Source of the DNA: Saccharofermentans sp.
GTDB lineage: Bacteria > Bacillota > Clostridia > Saccharofermentanales > Saccharofermentanaceae
Direction: 5' to 3'
Length of the DNA: 64,000 bases
Assembly: GCA_024688685.1 (NCBI GenBank)
Contig: JAILDX010000017.1
Coordinates: forward strand, 1-64,000
Under the pieces are notes generated by a model. It was not told the origin of the DNA. It did no database searches and worked only from the letters and a program-made list of their open reading frames with translations. Positions 52,999 to 61,364 of the stretch are shown here, piece by piece. Position 1 is the first letter of the stretch, and each line of letters starts with the position of its first letter. Both the position numbers and the translations under genes were made by a program.

Positions 52999-53515
52999 TT
53001 TCAGAAGAGCAAAAAAAGAAGACGCAGAGGCGCTGTCGCATCTCATAAAGAATGCGATGGTGACCTACTGCTCCGAATCAGGGATACCCGAGGACCATCT
53101 GGAGTCGATGACCGAGAGCATCGACACTATTGAGGACAGGATATCCCGTAATTATTGTCTGTGCTGTTTCGATGGGGATGAGCCCGTCGGGACGATCACT
53201 TTATCCCTCGTCTATAATCCTCTCAAGTTCAGTTTCTCGGACAAGACCCAGAAGTATCTGGAGGACACGGAACTTGCGGGATATATCTCGAGATTTGCCG
53301 TGAGAAGGGATCTGAGAAGCACCGGCCTCGGTGTCGAGCTGATGAACGCGGCTCTGGAACTCGCGTCACGCAAAGGCTGTGACCGCGTCCTTCTGCACAC
53401 CGCAGTAACAAATCACGGAATGATAGAGTTCTATAAGAACCGCGGTTTTGAGGTTATCGACAGTGAATCCGGCCGTGGTTACATGAGAGGCCTTCTGGGT
53501 ATCAGGATCGGTTAG
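52985..53515 (+). CDS. GNAT acetyltransferase at the end of the arg operon
   Basis: 176 residues starting MSSFDFRRAKKEDAEALSHL. The acetyl-CoA loop is ISRFAVRRDLRSTGLGVELM (R-x-x-G-x-G type) and the C-terminal FYKNRGFEVID strand is typical of GNAT. It starts inside argF, so it is translated with the operon. The operon lacks argJ, and a stand-alone N-acetylglutamate synthase would be a GNAT protein, so it may supply that first step. This is inference; many GNAT proteins modify other substrates. It overlaps the convergent ispE stop by 4 bases. Confidence 0.8.
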   Translation: MSSFDFRRAKKEDAEALSHLIKNAMVTYCSESGIPEDHLESMTESIDTIEDRISRNYCLCCFDGDEPVGTITLSLVYNPLKFSFSDKTQKYLEDTELAGYISRFAVRRDLRSTGLGVELMNAALELASRKGCDRVLLHTAVTNHGMIEFYKNRGFEVIDSESGRGYMRGLLGIRIG

Positions 53516-54453
53516 ATCATGTGGCAGACGTAGATATCGCAGTCTGCGAATCTGTCATCTGCGGCAATAATATCTCTTGTGGTCTTTGCAAGATCTTCCG
53601 TCTTAAACAGTCCGAACACGGCGCTTCCGGAGCCCGTCATCATAGCGAGCGAGCTTCCTGCCTGCTCAAGGGAATCTATAATGTCCGCAATGACCGGAAC
53701 CTCCTCGATGCCGGGTGCCTGAAGATCGTTTACGAATAAGGCTCTGTTCTCTTTTACAACGGCTTCAACCTTATCGAGATCAGTGCCGGCCTCAAGTATC
53801 CTGTCGAACATTGCTCTGTATGCTTCCCTGTCATAACCCGAAATAGCCATCTTATCAGCCTGCGCAAAGCTTCTGGGCGTAGATACGCCAATATGAGGCT
53901 TCACGATGAGCATGGGCCACTTCGGAGGATCCTCGAGCTGTGTAACGACCTCACCGACGCCCTCACACAGACACATTCCGCCGTAGAGAAAAAATGGCAC
54001 ATCCGCACCGCAGTTGACAGCTATCTCATTCATCTCCTCATCACTGAAAGGATTCCCGAAATGCTCCTGCAGCGTCATAAGGACAGCAGCCGCATCAGAG
54101 CTTCCGCCGCCCATTCCGGCCTCGCTTGGAATACGCTTCGTCAGGACTATCTCAGTATACGGGAAGACTATCTTCTCTTTTGTCTGCTCTTCAACGAGCT
54201 TCTTGTGATATCTCGCATAAAATCTGTCTGCGGCCTTGTAACAAAGGTTTTTCTTAGGATCCGTATTATCCATTCCGTTGCATATTACGGCGATCTCCGC
54301 AGGCCTGCTGATGTCTATATTAACTGTCACATCATCACAGATATCGATCTCCTGCATGACCATAAACAGCTTGTGATAGCCGTTGGGAAGCTTTCCGCAT
54401 ATCTTGAGAAACAGATTGACTTTGGCATTAGCCGTAACCTCATAACTCTCCAT
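53512..54453 (-). CDS. ispE: 4-diphosphocytidyl-2-C-methyl-D-erythritol kinase
   Basis: 313 residues from MESYEVTANAKVNLFLKICG; the ANAKVNL and PSEAGMGGGSSDAAAVLMTL blocks are the substrate and ATP sites of this GHMP kinase. It is the fourth step of the MEP isoprenoid pathway. A C-terminal MTGSGSAVFGLF is also conserved. GGAGG fixes the start at 54453; its first 14 bases overlap the upstream membrane protein gene. Confidence 0.93.
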   Translation of the reverse strand: MESYEVTANAKVNLFLKICGKLPNGYHKLFMVMQEIDICDDVTVNIDISRPAEIAVICNGMDNTDPKKNLCYKAADRFYARYHKKLVEEQTKEKIVFPYTEIVLTKRIPSEAGMGGGSSDAAAVLMTLQEHFGNPFSDEEMNEIAVNCGADVPFFLYGGMCLCEGVGEVVTQLEDPPKWPMLIVKPHIGVSTPRSFAQADKMAISGYDREAYRAMFDRILEAGTDLDKVEAVVKENRALFVNDLQAPGIEEVPVIADIIDSLEQAGSSLAMMTGSGSAVFGLFKTEDLAKTTRDIIAADDRFADCDIYVCHMI

Positions 54454-54856
54454 AATAATCCTCCATTCCCAGGCCGACAGTGAGTTCTTCAGCATGGGTT
54501 ACAACGTAATGACGGATGAGAAGATCGTAAACACTTGCTATAACGCCGATAAAGCCGCCGAAAAGCAGATTGATGCCGAGAAAGATCAGCGTGTGATCAA
54601 GGCATTCCCTTGTCGAATAATAAGGATATATCATCTGCGGATTCTCCTTAAGTTCGTTAATAAACTTTATCCTGGTGATCGAAGCGTAAATGTTCCATCC
54701 TCCGCAGGCGATCATCGAAAAGCCGTACCCGACAAGAATGAGCGGCAGTCCGATAAGGATCTGAAGGCTTGCGATAATTATCCATACAACGACGGAAAAC
54801 CTGAGACGTCTTATTACCGTCTTAGCCGCACGATCGCCTTCTAAAATCCCGGACAT
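54440..54856 (-). CDS. Small membrane protein, unknown function
   Basis: 138 residues. Hydrophobic helices lie at about 22-42 and 43-60, with a pair near 90-112, and a short acidic end (VVTHAEELTVGLGMEDYYGE). A helical loop contains RIKFINELKENPQMIYPYYS. No family recognised. It is transcribed into ispE with a 14-base overlap. Confidence 0.65.
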   Translation of the reverse strand: MSGILEGDRAAKTVIRRLRFSVVVWIIIASLQILIGLPLILVGYGFSMIACGGWNIYASITRIKFINELKENPQMIYPYYSTRECLDHTLIFLGINLLFGGFIGVIASVYDLLIRHYVVTHAEELTVGLGMEDYYGEL

Positions 54857-54899
54857 GTCTTATCTCCTTCCACAATACCTCTCTTCATTATAACACGAT

Positions 54900-54926
54900 A
54901 AAAAACATGGGACATAAAGCCCCATG
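54900..54926 (-). terminator. Terminator of veg
   Basis: On the minus strand CATGGG-GCTTTATGTC-CCATG stem followed by TTTTTTATCG. Confidence 0.8.
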
Positions 54927-54963
54927 CCATTAAATACCTGATTATCTGCCTTAACTGATGTTA

Positions 54964-55233
54964 TCAGCCTGCTGCCTGTTCTTCCTTGGGATCAGCAATA
55001 AGAGCAAGTCTTACTGTCTTTGTGAGAAGATCAACATAGCTGAAGCTTACCAATGTAGGAGTTCCAACCTTGCACTCACACTTAACTGTGAAGATATTGG
55101 GATGGCAGCTGTCGACTACACCAACGTAAGTAAGTATTCTCTTGCGTCCGCCGTTAGTCTTAAGAACAACTCTCTTGCCAATGATTGTCTCCATCTTCTT
55201 ACGGCAGTATTCGATGTCAGAACTGATGATCAT
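54964..55233 (-). CDS. veg: Veg family protein
   Basis: 89 residues from MIISSDIEYCRKKMETIIGK, with AAGGAG upstream. VVLKTNGGRKRILTYVGVVD and the SYVDLLTKTVRLAL end match Veg (DUF1021). Veg is linked to biofilm gene control in Bacillus, but its biochemical role is not settled. It is usually near ispE/purR in Firmicutes, as here. Confidence 0.93.
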   Translation of the reverse strand: MIISSDIEYCRKKMETIIGKRVVLKTNGGRKRILTYVGVVDSCHPNIFTVKCECKVGTPTLVSFSYVDLLTKTVRLALIADPKEEQAAG

Positions 55234-55440
55234 ATTAATCTCCTTGTAAGCTGCAGGCCCCAAATTTTGTGTCCGTATCCTTAAGTTCAGATTACGGAAA
55301 CATTTCCCACCACGCCTATAAGAATATCAGCCGCTATTTTTTTTGTCAATTAAAAGACACAATATATTGTGTTTTTTTGTAGATAGTTCACAAAATGTAG
55401 TGTTTTCACATTACAAACTAACCAACCAATACTGTTGATA

Positions 55441-55469
55441 TTGAAAAGACTGTTTATAGTAGGTACAAT
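55441..55469 (+). promoter_or_regulatory. fhs promoter
   Basis: TTGAAA (55441-55446), 17-base spacer, TACAAT (55464-55469), 45 bases before fhs. I looked for a THF or ZTP riboswitch in the leader and saw none. Confidence 0.65.
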
Positions 55470-55513
55470 AAAAATCTATATTAAAAAATAAATGCAGGAA
55501 CAGGAGATTCACC

Positions 55514-57187
55514 ATGTTAAGTGACATTGAGATCGCTCAGAGCGCAAAATTACAGCCCATTGACAACATCGCAGCAAAGCTGGGTCTGACTCCCGATGAC
55601 CTCGAGCATTACGGAAAGTACAAGGCAAAGATACCTGCATCCACTATCCAGAAGCTCGATTCCTCTAAGGAAGGCAAGGTGATCCTTGTTACAGCTATGA
55701 ACCCTACTCCTGCAGGAGAAGGTAAGACAACGGTCAGCATCGGTCTCGCACAGGGACTGAGCAAGCTCGGCAAGAATGTCTGCCTTGCGCTCAGAGAGCC
55801 CTCCCTGGGCCCTGTTTTCGGCGTTAAGGGCGGTGCCTGCGGCGGTGGTTATTCACAGGTCGTTCCTATGGACGATATCAACCTCCACTTCACAGGAGAT
55901 ATCCACGCCATCACAGCTGCAAACAACCTTCTCGCAGCACTTATCGACAATCACATCTTCCAGGGCAATGAGCTCAACATTGATGAGAACAGGATCCTCT
56001 GGAAGCGTGCAATGGATATGAACGACAGATGTCTGAGGCATATCACTGTTGGCGTCGGCGGCGGCAATTTCGGTGTTACAAGAGATGATGCTTTCCAGAT
56101 CACAGCTGCTTCTGAGGTTATGGCTACTCTCTGTATGGCAAGCGATATGGAAGACCTTAAGGCAAGGATCTCAAGGATTGCAGTTGCTTACGACAAGGAC
56201 GGAAAGATCGTTACTGCAGGCCAGCTTGGCGCGGTAGGTTCCATGGCAACACTTCTCAAGGATGCTGTCTGTCCCAACCTTGTACAGACGCTGGAAGGCG
56301 TTCCCGCATTTGTTCACGGCGGTCCTTTCGCAAACATCTCTCACGGATGCAATACGATCATCGCTACAAAGACAGCCATGAAGCTTGCTGACATCGTTGT
56401 TACTGAGGCAGGTTTCGGTGCTGACCTCGGCGCTGAGAAGTTCCTCGACATCAAGTGCCGCGCAGCAGGCATCAAGCCTTCCGCAGTCATTCTCGTTGCT
56501 ACAGTAAGATCACTTAAGTACAACGGCGGCATCCCCAAGGACGAGCTCACAAAGGTTAACAACGAAGCACTCATCAAGGGCTTCGGCAACCTTGCAAGAC
56601 ATATAAAGAACATGTCCGGTTTCGGCATTCCTACTATCGTTACATGCAACAGGTTCCCTTCTGATACGGAAGAGGAGCTCGATATCGTAAGACGTCTCTG
56701 TGAAGAGTGCGGTGCAGGATACGAGAGTTCCGACATCTTCTCAAAGGGCGGTGAAGGCGGAATCGATCTCGCTAACAGAGTCCTCTCCACTATCGAAAGC
56801 AATACGAATCCTGAGCTTAAGTACACATACGATGTCAACGAGCCCATCATCGACAAGATCAGAGCTGTTGCAACAAAGATCTACGGCGCTGATGATATCG
56901 TTCTCGAAGAAGGCGTTGCAAAGAAGATCGAGGATCTCGATGCGGCAGGATACGGAAAGCTTCCTGTATGTATCGCGAAGACACAGTATTCATTCACAGA
57001 TGACCAGAAAAAACTCGGCGCTCCCGAGAACTTCAATATCACTGTAAGAGACTGCTACGTCAGCGCAGGCGCAGGCTATGTCGTCGTGCTCACAGGATCC
57101 ATCCTCACGATGCCCGGTCTTCCCAAGCATCCCGCTGCACTCGACATCGACATTGATCTTGACGGTACTATCACGGGTCTGTTCTGA
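55514..57187 (+). CDS. fhs: Formate--tetrahydrofolate ligase
   Basis: 557 residues, the normal length. VTAMNPTPAGEGKTTVSIGL is the ATP site, and LREPSLGPVFGVKGGACGGG and TGDIHAITAANNLLAALIDN are family signatures. It makes 10-formyl-THF from formate and ATP, feeding purine synthesis and one-carbon metabolism. AGGAGATTCACC precedes the ATG. It is followed 2 bases later by a surface protein gene. Confidence 0.97.
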   Translation: MLSDIEIAQSAKLQPIDNIAAKLGLTPDDLEHYGKYKAKIPASTIQKLDSSKEGKVILVTAMNPTPAGEGKTTVSIGLAQGLSKLGKNVCLALREPSLGPVFGVKGGACGGGYSQVVPMDDINLHFTGDIHAITAANNLLAALIDNHIFQGNELNIDENRILWKRAMDMNDRCLRHITVGVGGGNFGVTRDDAFQITAASEVMATLCMASDMEDLKARISRIAVAYDKDGKIVTAGQLGAVGSMATLLKDAVCPNLVQTLEGVPAFVHGGPFANISHGCNTIIATKTAMKLADIVVTEAGFGADLGAEKFLDIKCRAAGIKPSAVILVATVRSLKYNGGIPKDELTKVNNEALIKGFGNLARHIKNMSGFGIPTIVTCNRFPSDTEEELDIVRRLCEECGAGYESSDIFSKGGEGGIDLANRVLSTIESNTNPELKYTYDVNEPIIDKIRAVATKIYGADDIVLEEGVAKKIEDLDAAGYGKLPVCIAKTQYSFTDDQKKLGAPENFNITVRDCYVSAGAGYVVVLTGSILTMPGLPKHPAALDIDIDLDGTITGLF

Positions 57188-57189
57188 TA

Positions 57190-58419
57190 ATGAAGGCGCC
57201 AAATCCTACATTTCTGAAGAAAGCGGAGAACATCCGCGGTAAGCGGCGCCTTGTAACCCTCATATTACTCGCTGTATTGACGCTGCTGACGGGTATCGTC
57301 ATATTTGTCGTCAACGTTGCCTCCTCGCAGAAGGAGTATTCTGTGCTGTTTCCCGAGCTGGTCGGAAGAGCTACGGACACGACTACGACGATAGAGGTCG
57401 ATCCGACCTCCAAGACAACGGAGACAACTGAGGAGACAACTGAATCCACTGAGTTTACGGAGGATCCTCTGATACCCATCACAGTAAGCGACAGCGGCAC
57501 TGACGAGACCACCGAATCAGTTACCGAGACAACAAGTCTTGCGCCCGACGATCTGCAGATAGAGGATTACCGCTTTGTTTCGCCGAAGACACAGATTGCA
57601 TCACACCAAAGACGTGCCGTGCTTCTCGATAACATGAAGAATCAGGTCGAGCGCTATATAAGGAGCGTATCAGGGCTCAGGATCGGTTTCGAGTACAAGA
57701 GTCTCAAGACAGGCGAGGCACTCGGCATAAATGAGCTCGAGCCCATCGTGCCCGCAGGTACGTTCGCAGTCCCGATAAGCCTCATCTCCGACAGGATGAT
57801 CAGCGAGAACAGGCTCAATCCCGACGTTATCATCACATACACAGGCCATACGGCCGTTAACGGGTCATATATCTATTCCAACTACCCGTCAGGCAAACAG
57901 CTCTACTACAGCACTCTTCCCTATCTGGCTGTCGCATACAACGACAGAGTCGCTCTCGAAATGATGCTGGCCCAGATGGGAGGTCTCGAAGCTATAATGC
58001 CTGCCATCAACGAGATCAGCTCTTTCCAGCCTTATGACCGTGACATCTTCTATGCTGACTACAGCGCACACGGTTACCGCGGCACAGCAAGATCCACATG
58101 CTACGACATGGTCAACTATATGAACGCACTCTACGTGTCTTATATGAACGATCCTGCCAGCTATCAGCGCACGATCAATGCCCTTGCCGCATCACAGACC
58201 GTGAGTCCCTTAAGGTCAAGCTTTGACGAGAGTATTTCGATCCTCCATGTGTATGGCCGCAATTCCGACCTTCACGGATACACGGAGCTCGCTATTATTG
58301 ACGGTCCCGAGCCCATCGCAGTCTGCATCTATGTAGAAGGCGAGAATAACGCTGCGATCATGACCGTTTTCAAGACTATCGGCGACTACGTTGCCGAATA
58401 TATCACCTCTTGCTATTGA
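57190..58419 (+). CDS. Class A beta-lactamase-fold protein lacking catalytic residues
   Basis: 409 residues. A basic N-terminus, one membrane helix (about 20-45), a Thr/Glu-rich linker to about 125 and a beta-lactamase-like domain (about 140-409). The fold is suggested by VERYIRSVSGLRIGFEYKSL, the active-site region, and FKTIGDYVAEYI at the end. The SxxK motif is replaced by PAGTFAVP (Thr and Val), SDN by YND, and no KTG is visible. It is probably a non-enzymatic surface protein, perhaps binding peptidoglycan (inference). Confidence 0.7.
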   Translation: MKAPNPTFLKKAENIRGKRRLVTLILLAVLTLLTGIVIFVVNVASSQKEYSVLFPELVGRATDTTTTIEVDPTSKTTETTEETTESTEFTEDPLIPITVSDSGTDETTESVTETTSLAPDDLQIEDYRFVSPKTQIASHQRRAVLLDNMKNQVERYIRSVSGLRIGFEYKSLKTGEALGINELEPIVPAGTFAVPISLISDRMISENRLNPDVIITYTGHTAVNGSYIYSNYPSGKQLYYSTLPYLAVAYNDRVALEMMLAQMGGLEAIMPAINEISSFQPYDRDIFYADYSAHGYRGTARSTCYDMVNYMNALYVSYMNDPASYQRTINALAASQTVSPLRSSFDESISILHVYGRNSDLHGYTELAIIDGPEPIAVCIYVEGENNAAIMTVFKTIGDYVAEYITSCY

Positions 58420-58526
58420 GTGGAGGATTTTTGCGGCGGACTTCCGCAGACACGTCAACGCACCTTCCGGCTTGGAGCAAACTGTAAGTAGCGTCGAGGA
58501 CTGAAGCCGCAAAATCATCCCTCCAC
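58420..58526 (+). repeat. Dispersed GGACT hairpin repeat, copy R4
   Basis: Begins one base after the preceding stop codon. Outer arms GTGGAGGATTTTTGCGGC and GCCGCAAAATCATCCCTCCAC pair with small bulges. Contains GGACTTCCGCAG (58438-58449) and TCGAGGACTGAA (58494-58505). Confidence 0.85.
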
Positions 58527-58531
58527 TCAAA

Positions 58532-58565
58532 AGAAACCCATGTTACATAGTATATGCAACATGGG
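58532..58565 (-). terminator. Terminator of the zinc-ribbon gene
   Basis: On the minus strand CCCATGTT-(13)-AACATGGG followed by TTTCTTTT. Confidence 0.85.
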
Positions 58566-58599
58566 AAAAGAAAATGGAGAAACTCTTTATAAAGTTTGC

Positions 58600-59445
58600 T
58601 TATTTAGGCTGGATAACTGTGAAGCTGTAGCCTGATACAACATCGCTGTTCTCGTAGATAGTCTTCTGCATCTGAAGAGCTGTGGAGAGAAGGAGTGTGT
58701 AAGGGCTGAGCTTGCCATCCAGAAGTTCAACATCAGAACCATAGCTGATAGCCTGTGCTTCATCGTCAGACAGGAGCATGTACTGTGATACGAGGAAGAG
58801 GCTTCTTACGCCAACGCTCATGTGAACCAGCTTATTGTTGATAGCGTAATTAGGAGATGATGATGTTGTAGTAGAGATCCTTGAGCTGAAGGAAAGACCA
58901 AGAGCTGAAGAAGTCGTAGGAGCTGATGTCTCTTCAAGGATATAAAGAGGCTTGCCCTCGATACCTGCCTTACCTACTTCGTGGAAGAGAGAGATGATGA
59001 TAGCTGACTCTTCGTCGAGCTGAGGCATGATCGTATCCTTGATTCTGAGGAGCTGCTTTGCTGTGCTTACGCTTCTGATGAGGAGACCCTTCTCACAAGC
59101 GAGAGGACCCTTGAGTTCTGCGGGAGCTGTAAGCCATGCCGTCCTGTTCTCGAGGAAATCAATAAAGTGATCAAACTCTGTCTTTCTCTTAACAATAGCT
59201 GCCTTGAGCTGGCCATAGAGCTCGTCAACGTTAGCTGCTGTAACCTCAACCATAGGCATGATACCATCTCTTCCGCCTGTACGGCCTGTAGCTGCTGCTG
59301 AAACAGCTGCAGCTGCGGGAGCTACTGATCCGCCGCCGACGCCTGCATCTGAACCACCTTCGCCTTCAGTAAATGTGAACTTACACTTAGGGCATCTTAT
59401 AGCCTGATTCGCTATTACCATTCCACAATCGGGACACTTTTTCAT
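58600..59445 (-). CDS. Zinc-ribbon protein, unknown function
   Basis: 281 residues. Four-cysteine zinc ribbon at the N-terminus (CPDCGMVIANQAIRCPKCKF), a Gly/Ala/Ser-rich linker (about 28-60), and a helical domain of about 210 residues (LYGQLKAAIVKRKTEFDHFI, then ESAIIISLFHEVGKAG). AGGAGG precedes the ATG. No family recognised for the large domain. It is divergent from the small-ORF pair on the other strand. Confidence 0.7.
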   Translation of the reverse strand: MKKCPDCGMVIANQAIRCPKCKFTFTEGEGGSDAGVGGGSVAPAAAAVSAAATGRTGGRDGIMPMVEVTAANVDELYGQLKAAIVKRKTEFDHFIDFLENRTAWLTAPAELKGPLACEKGLLIRSVSTAKQLLRIKDTIMPQLDEESAIIISLFHEVGKAGIEGKPLYILEETSAPTTSSALGLSFSSRISTTTSSSPNYAINNKLVHMSVGVRSLFLVSQYMLLSDDEAQAISYGSDVELLDGKLSPYTLLLSTALQMQKTIYENSDVVSGYSFTVIQPK

Positions 59446-59640
59446 AAAAAGAACCTCCTAAATACACAATTTTTTGTGCAAATCTACATAATATATTACA
59501 ACGCGAAATATATATCTTCAATAATAATAAAGGCAAAATCGTGGTATTTATAAATTTTTTGCCAAATCTAATGTTGAATATGCACAAATGAGAATAAGAA
59601 AAGCACTGACTTTGTGAGCCAGTGCTGTAAGGAGGGTGTT

Positions 59641-59763
59641 ATGAAGTTAAGGAACAATTACTTTGAACAACCTTATGATACCACGAAAGGCATTTACTTT
59701 AAGGTTCAAAAAAGGCAAAATAGTGGCAAAGAAAAGGCTAAAGTTAGGCAGGGATATTTATGA
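59641..59763 (+). CDS. 40-residue basic small protein, coupled to the next gene
   Basis: ATG 59641 follows AAGGAGGGTGTT, one of the best Shine-Dalgarno sites in the window. It reads MKLRNNYFEQPYDTTKGIYF, then KVQKRQNSGKEKAKVRQGYL. The stop TGA overlaps the next ATG as ATGA at 59760-59763, so translation is probably coupled. A 7-bp hairpin (AGCACTG/CAGTGCT) sits just upstream. It may be a leader peptide or a real small basic protein. Confidence 0.6.
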   Translation: MKLRNNYFEQPYDTTKGIYFKVQKRQNSGKEKAKVRQGYL

Positions 59764-60023
59764 GATTAGAAGGCAGACTTTTTGTCGGTAACCGTATGAC
59801 AGAGATAAAAGAGGTCAACCTCGTGTCTGACGAGAACGCACCCTTTTCGAAGAATCTGGAGAATGCCCTTATCCTTCTCTGCCGCGAGATGGATATCCCT
59901 GTCCCTGCCTGGATGTCAAAGAACACGAAGGAGTTTGCGGCATTCTATCAGACACTGTTTTTCGCTGAGCAATACCAGGAGAAAGTCAGATTTGACCGCT
60001 TCCAGATAAAGATGATCGAATAA
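59760..60023 (+). CDS. Small conserved protein, unknown function
   Basis: 87 residues: MRLEGRLFVGNRMTEIKEVN, then LVSDENAPFSKNLENALILL and PVPAWMSKNTKEFAAFYQTL. Aromatic and well ordered, of a size and style of conserved clostridial proteins, but I cannot name the family. It starts within the stop of the 40-residue ORF. A hairpin terminator follows. Confidence 0.65.
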   Translation: MRLEGRLFVGNRMTEIKEVNLVSDENAPFSKNLENALILLCREMDIPVPAWMSKNTKEFAAFYQTLFFAEQYQEKVRFDRFQIKMIE

Positions 60024-60025
60024 TT

Positions 60026-60063
60026 GATAAACCCGACGGCGAGGTGGATGCCATCGGGTTTAT
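60026..60063. terminator. Hairpin terminator between convergent genes
   Basis: ATAAACCCGA-C-GGC...GCC-A-TCGGGTTTAT, with T-rich tails. Confidence 0.7.
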
Positions 60064-60093
60064 CTGTGTGTGTGCAATTCGTTTATTTCGAGG

Positions 60094-60399
60094 CTACTGC
60101 CCTGAAACTCTGAAGATTATCTCGCCGGGATACACCATATCGAGCTGTCCCCTGGCTATTGTCTCGACCTTTGCGGTATCTGCACCTGCACCATTAGCAA
60201 GCTGCAGTTCCTCCAGTCTCGCCTTGAGTTCCTCCTCCTGAGCAGCAAGCTGTCTGGATTCGGCAACTATTCTCTCGCGCTGCTTGATGATGGAATTGAA
60301 CTTTGTGATGAGGATCACAACGACAACTACGAGCGCGATAGCTATCATAGCCGGTACAAATGACATCCTCACTTTCTTCTTACGCGATACTCTGCGCAT
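60094..60399 (-). CDS. DivIC/FtsB-like septum formation initiator protein
   Basis: 101 residues from MRRVSRKKKVRMSFV, with GGAGG upstream. A short basic cytoplasmic N-terminus, one membrane helix (about 14-34, AMIAIALVVVVVILITKF), then a coiled coil (QRERIVAESRQLAAQEEELK, ARLEELQ) and the end PGEIIFRVSG. This architecture is that of DivIC/FtsB, part of the divisome. Confidence 0.85.
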   Translation of the reverse strand: MRRVSRKKKVRMSFVPAMIAIALVVVVVILITKFNSIIKQRERIVAESRQLAAQEEELKARLEELQLANGAGADTAKVETIARGQLDMVYPGEIIFRVSGQ

Positions 60400-60451
60400 T
60401 CCATCCTCCACGCTTAAACAAATCTGATAAATGCATTTTACAAGCAATAAT

Positions 60452-60475
60452 AAACCCCCACAATAGAAGTGGGGG
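60452..60475 (-). terminator. Terminator between the S4-domain gene and the DivIC-like gene
   Basis: On the minus strand CCCCCAC-TTCTATT-GTGGGGG followed by TTTATTATT. Confidence 0.85.
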
Positions 60476-60506
60476 AATCTTAAACTGATTGTAACGAATC
60501 CGTAAT

Positions 60507-60758
60507 TTACAGAGTGTCTTCTATGATCTCGTACATCGACGAAGCATCTTCCTTACGCACCTGCTGATCTGTCTTCAGGACCTTGAACGTGACTACTCCG
60601 TTGCCGAAAACAATGCTGACAACATCGCCTTCCTTAAGCTTAACAGAAGGCTTTGCAACCTTCCCGTTGACAGTCACACGGCCTGCGCTGCAGACGTCAT
60701 TCGCGACAGTCCTTCTCTTTATTACTCTTGATACTTTAAGAAACTTGTCTAATCTCAT
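60507..60758 (-). CDS. S4-domain RNA-binding protein (RqcP/HslR-like)
   Basis: 83 residues consisting of an S4 RNA-binding domain: MRLDKFLKVSRVIKRRTVAN, then VCSAGRVTVNGKVAKPSVKL. In Firmicutes such proteins (RqcP, YabO) help ribosome-associated quality control on stalled large subunits. It starts on the recR stop. Confidence 0.9.
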   Translation of the reverse strand: MRLDKFLKVSRVIKRRTVANDVCSAGRVTVNGKVAKPSVKLKEGDVVSIVFGNGVVTFKVLKTDQQVRKEDASSMYEIIEDTL

Positions 60759-61363
60759 CAGCTAAGGTTTACTCTTCCGTTAAGTGCTGACATCAGCGTG
60801 ATATCATCAGCATTCTCAATGTTGGATCCCATCGGAAGTCCCGATGCTATCCTCGTTACCTTTATCCCCGACGGCGAAACAAGTCTCGATATATAAAGTG
60901 CTGTCGCGTTGCCTTCCGCATTCTGGTTTGTCGCAATGATGACCTCATTTATCTCACTGTTCTGTGACAGTCTGTTAATGAGCTGTGAGATCGTCGTATC
61001 CTCAAGACTCTTGTTCTTCAGCGGATCGAACACGCCGTGGAGCACATGATAAAGCCCCTTATACTCATGAGTCCTCTCAAAGATCGCAACATCCTTTGGA
61101 GATTCGACTACCAGGACCGTGCTCTTGTCACGCATCGCATCCGTGCATACCGAGCAGGGATCACTGTCAGTAAAGTTCTGGCAAATCGAGCATCTGCATG
61201 TCGAGCTCCTGGCCGTCTTAATCGCATCTATCAGCCCGTCAGCCTTCTCCTGCGGCATATCCAGCACATGAAAAGCCACATTCTTTGCTGTAGCCGGGCC
61301 TATACCGGGAAGGCTGTTAAACTCCGAAATGAGTCTCTGTATCGAGGGCGAATATTTCTCCAT
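60758..61363 (-). CDS. recR: Recombination mediator RecR
   Basis: 201 residues. Helix-hairpin-helix LPGIGPATAKNVAFHVL, a C4 zinc finger (CRCSICQNFTDSDPCSVC) and a Toprim domain (VVESPKDVAIFERTHEYKGL) define RecR. It loads RecA with RecFO during repair. It follows ybaB by 1 base, the usual dnaX-ybaB-recR order. Confidence 0.96.
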   Translation of the reverse strand: MEKYSPSIQRLISEFNSLPGIGPATAKNVAFHVLDMPQEKADGLIDAIKTARSSTCRCSICQNFTDSDPCSVCTDAMRDKSTVLVVESPKDVAIFERTHEYKGLYHVLHGVFDPLKNKSLEDTTISQLINRLSQNSEINEVIIATNQNAEGNATALYISRLVSPSGIKVTRIASGLPMGSNIENADDITLMSALNGRVNLS

Positions 61364-61364
61364 G

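Noticed and set aside
55284..55513. THF or ZTP riboswitch before fhs
   Set aside because: The leader is AT-rich and short, with no conserved riboswitch core; only a promoter is evident.
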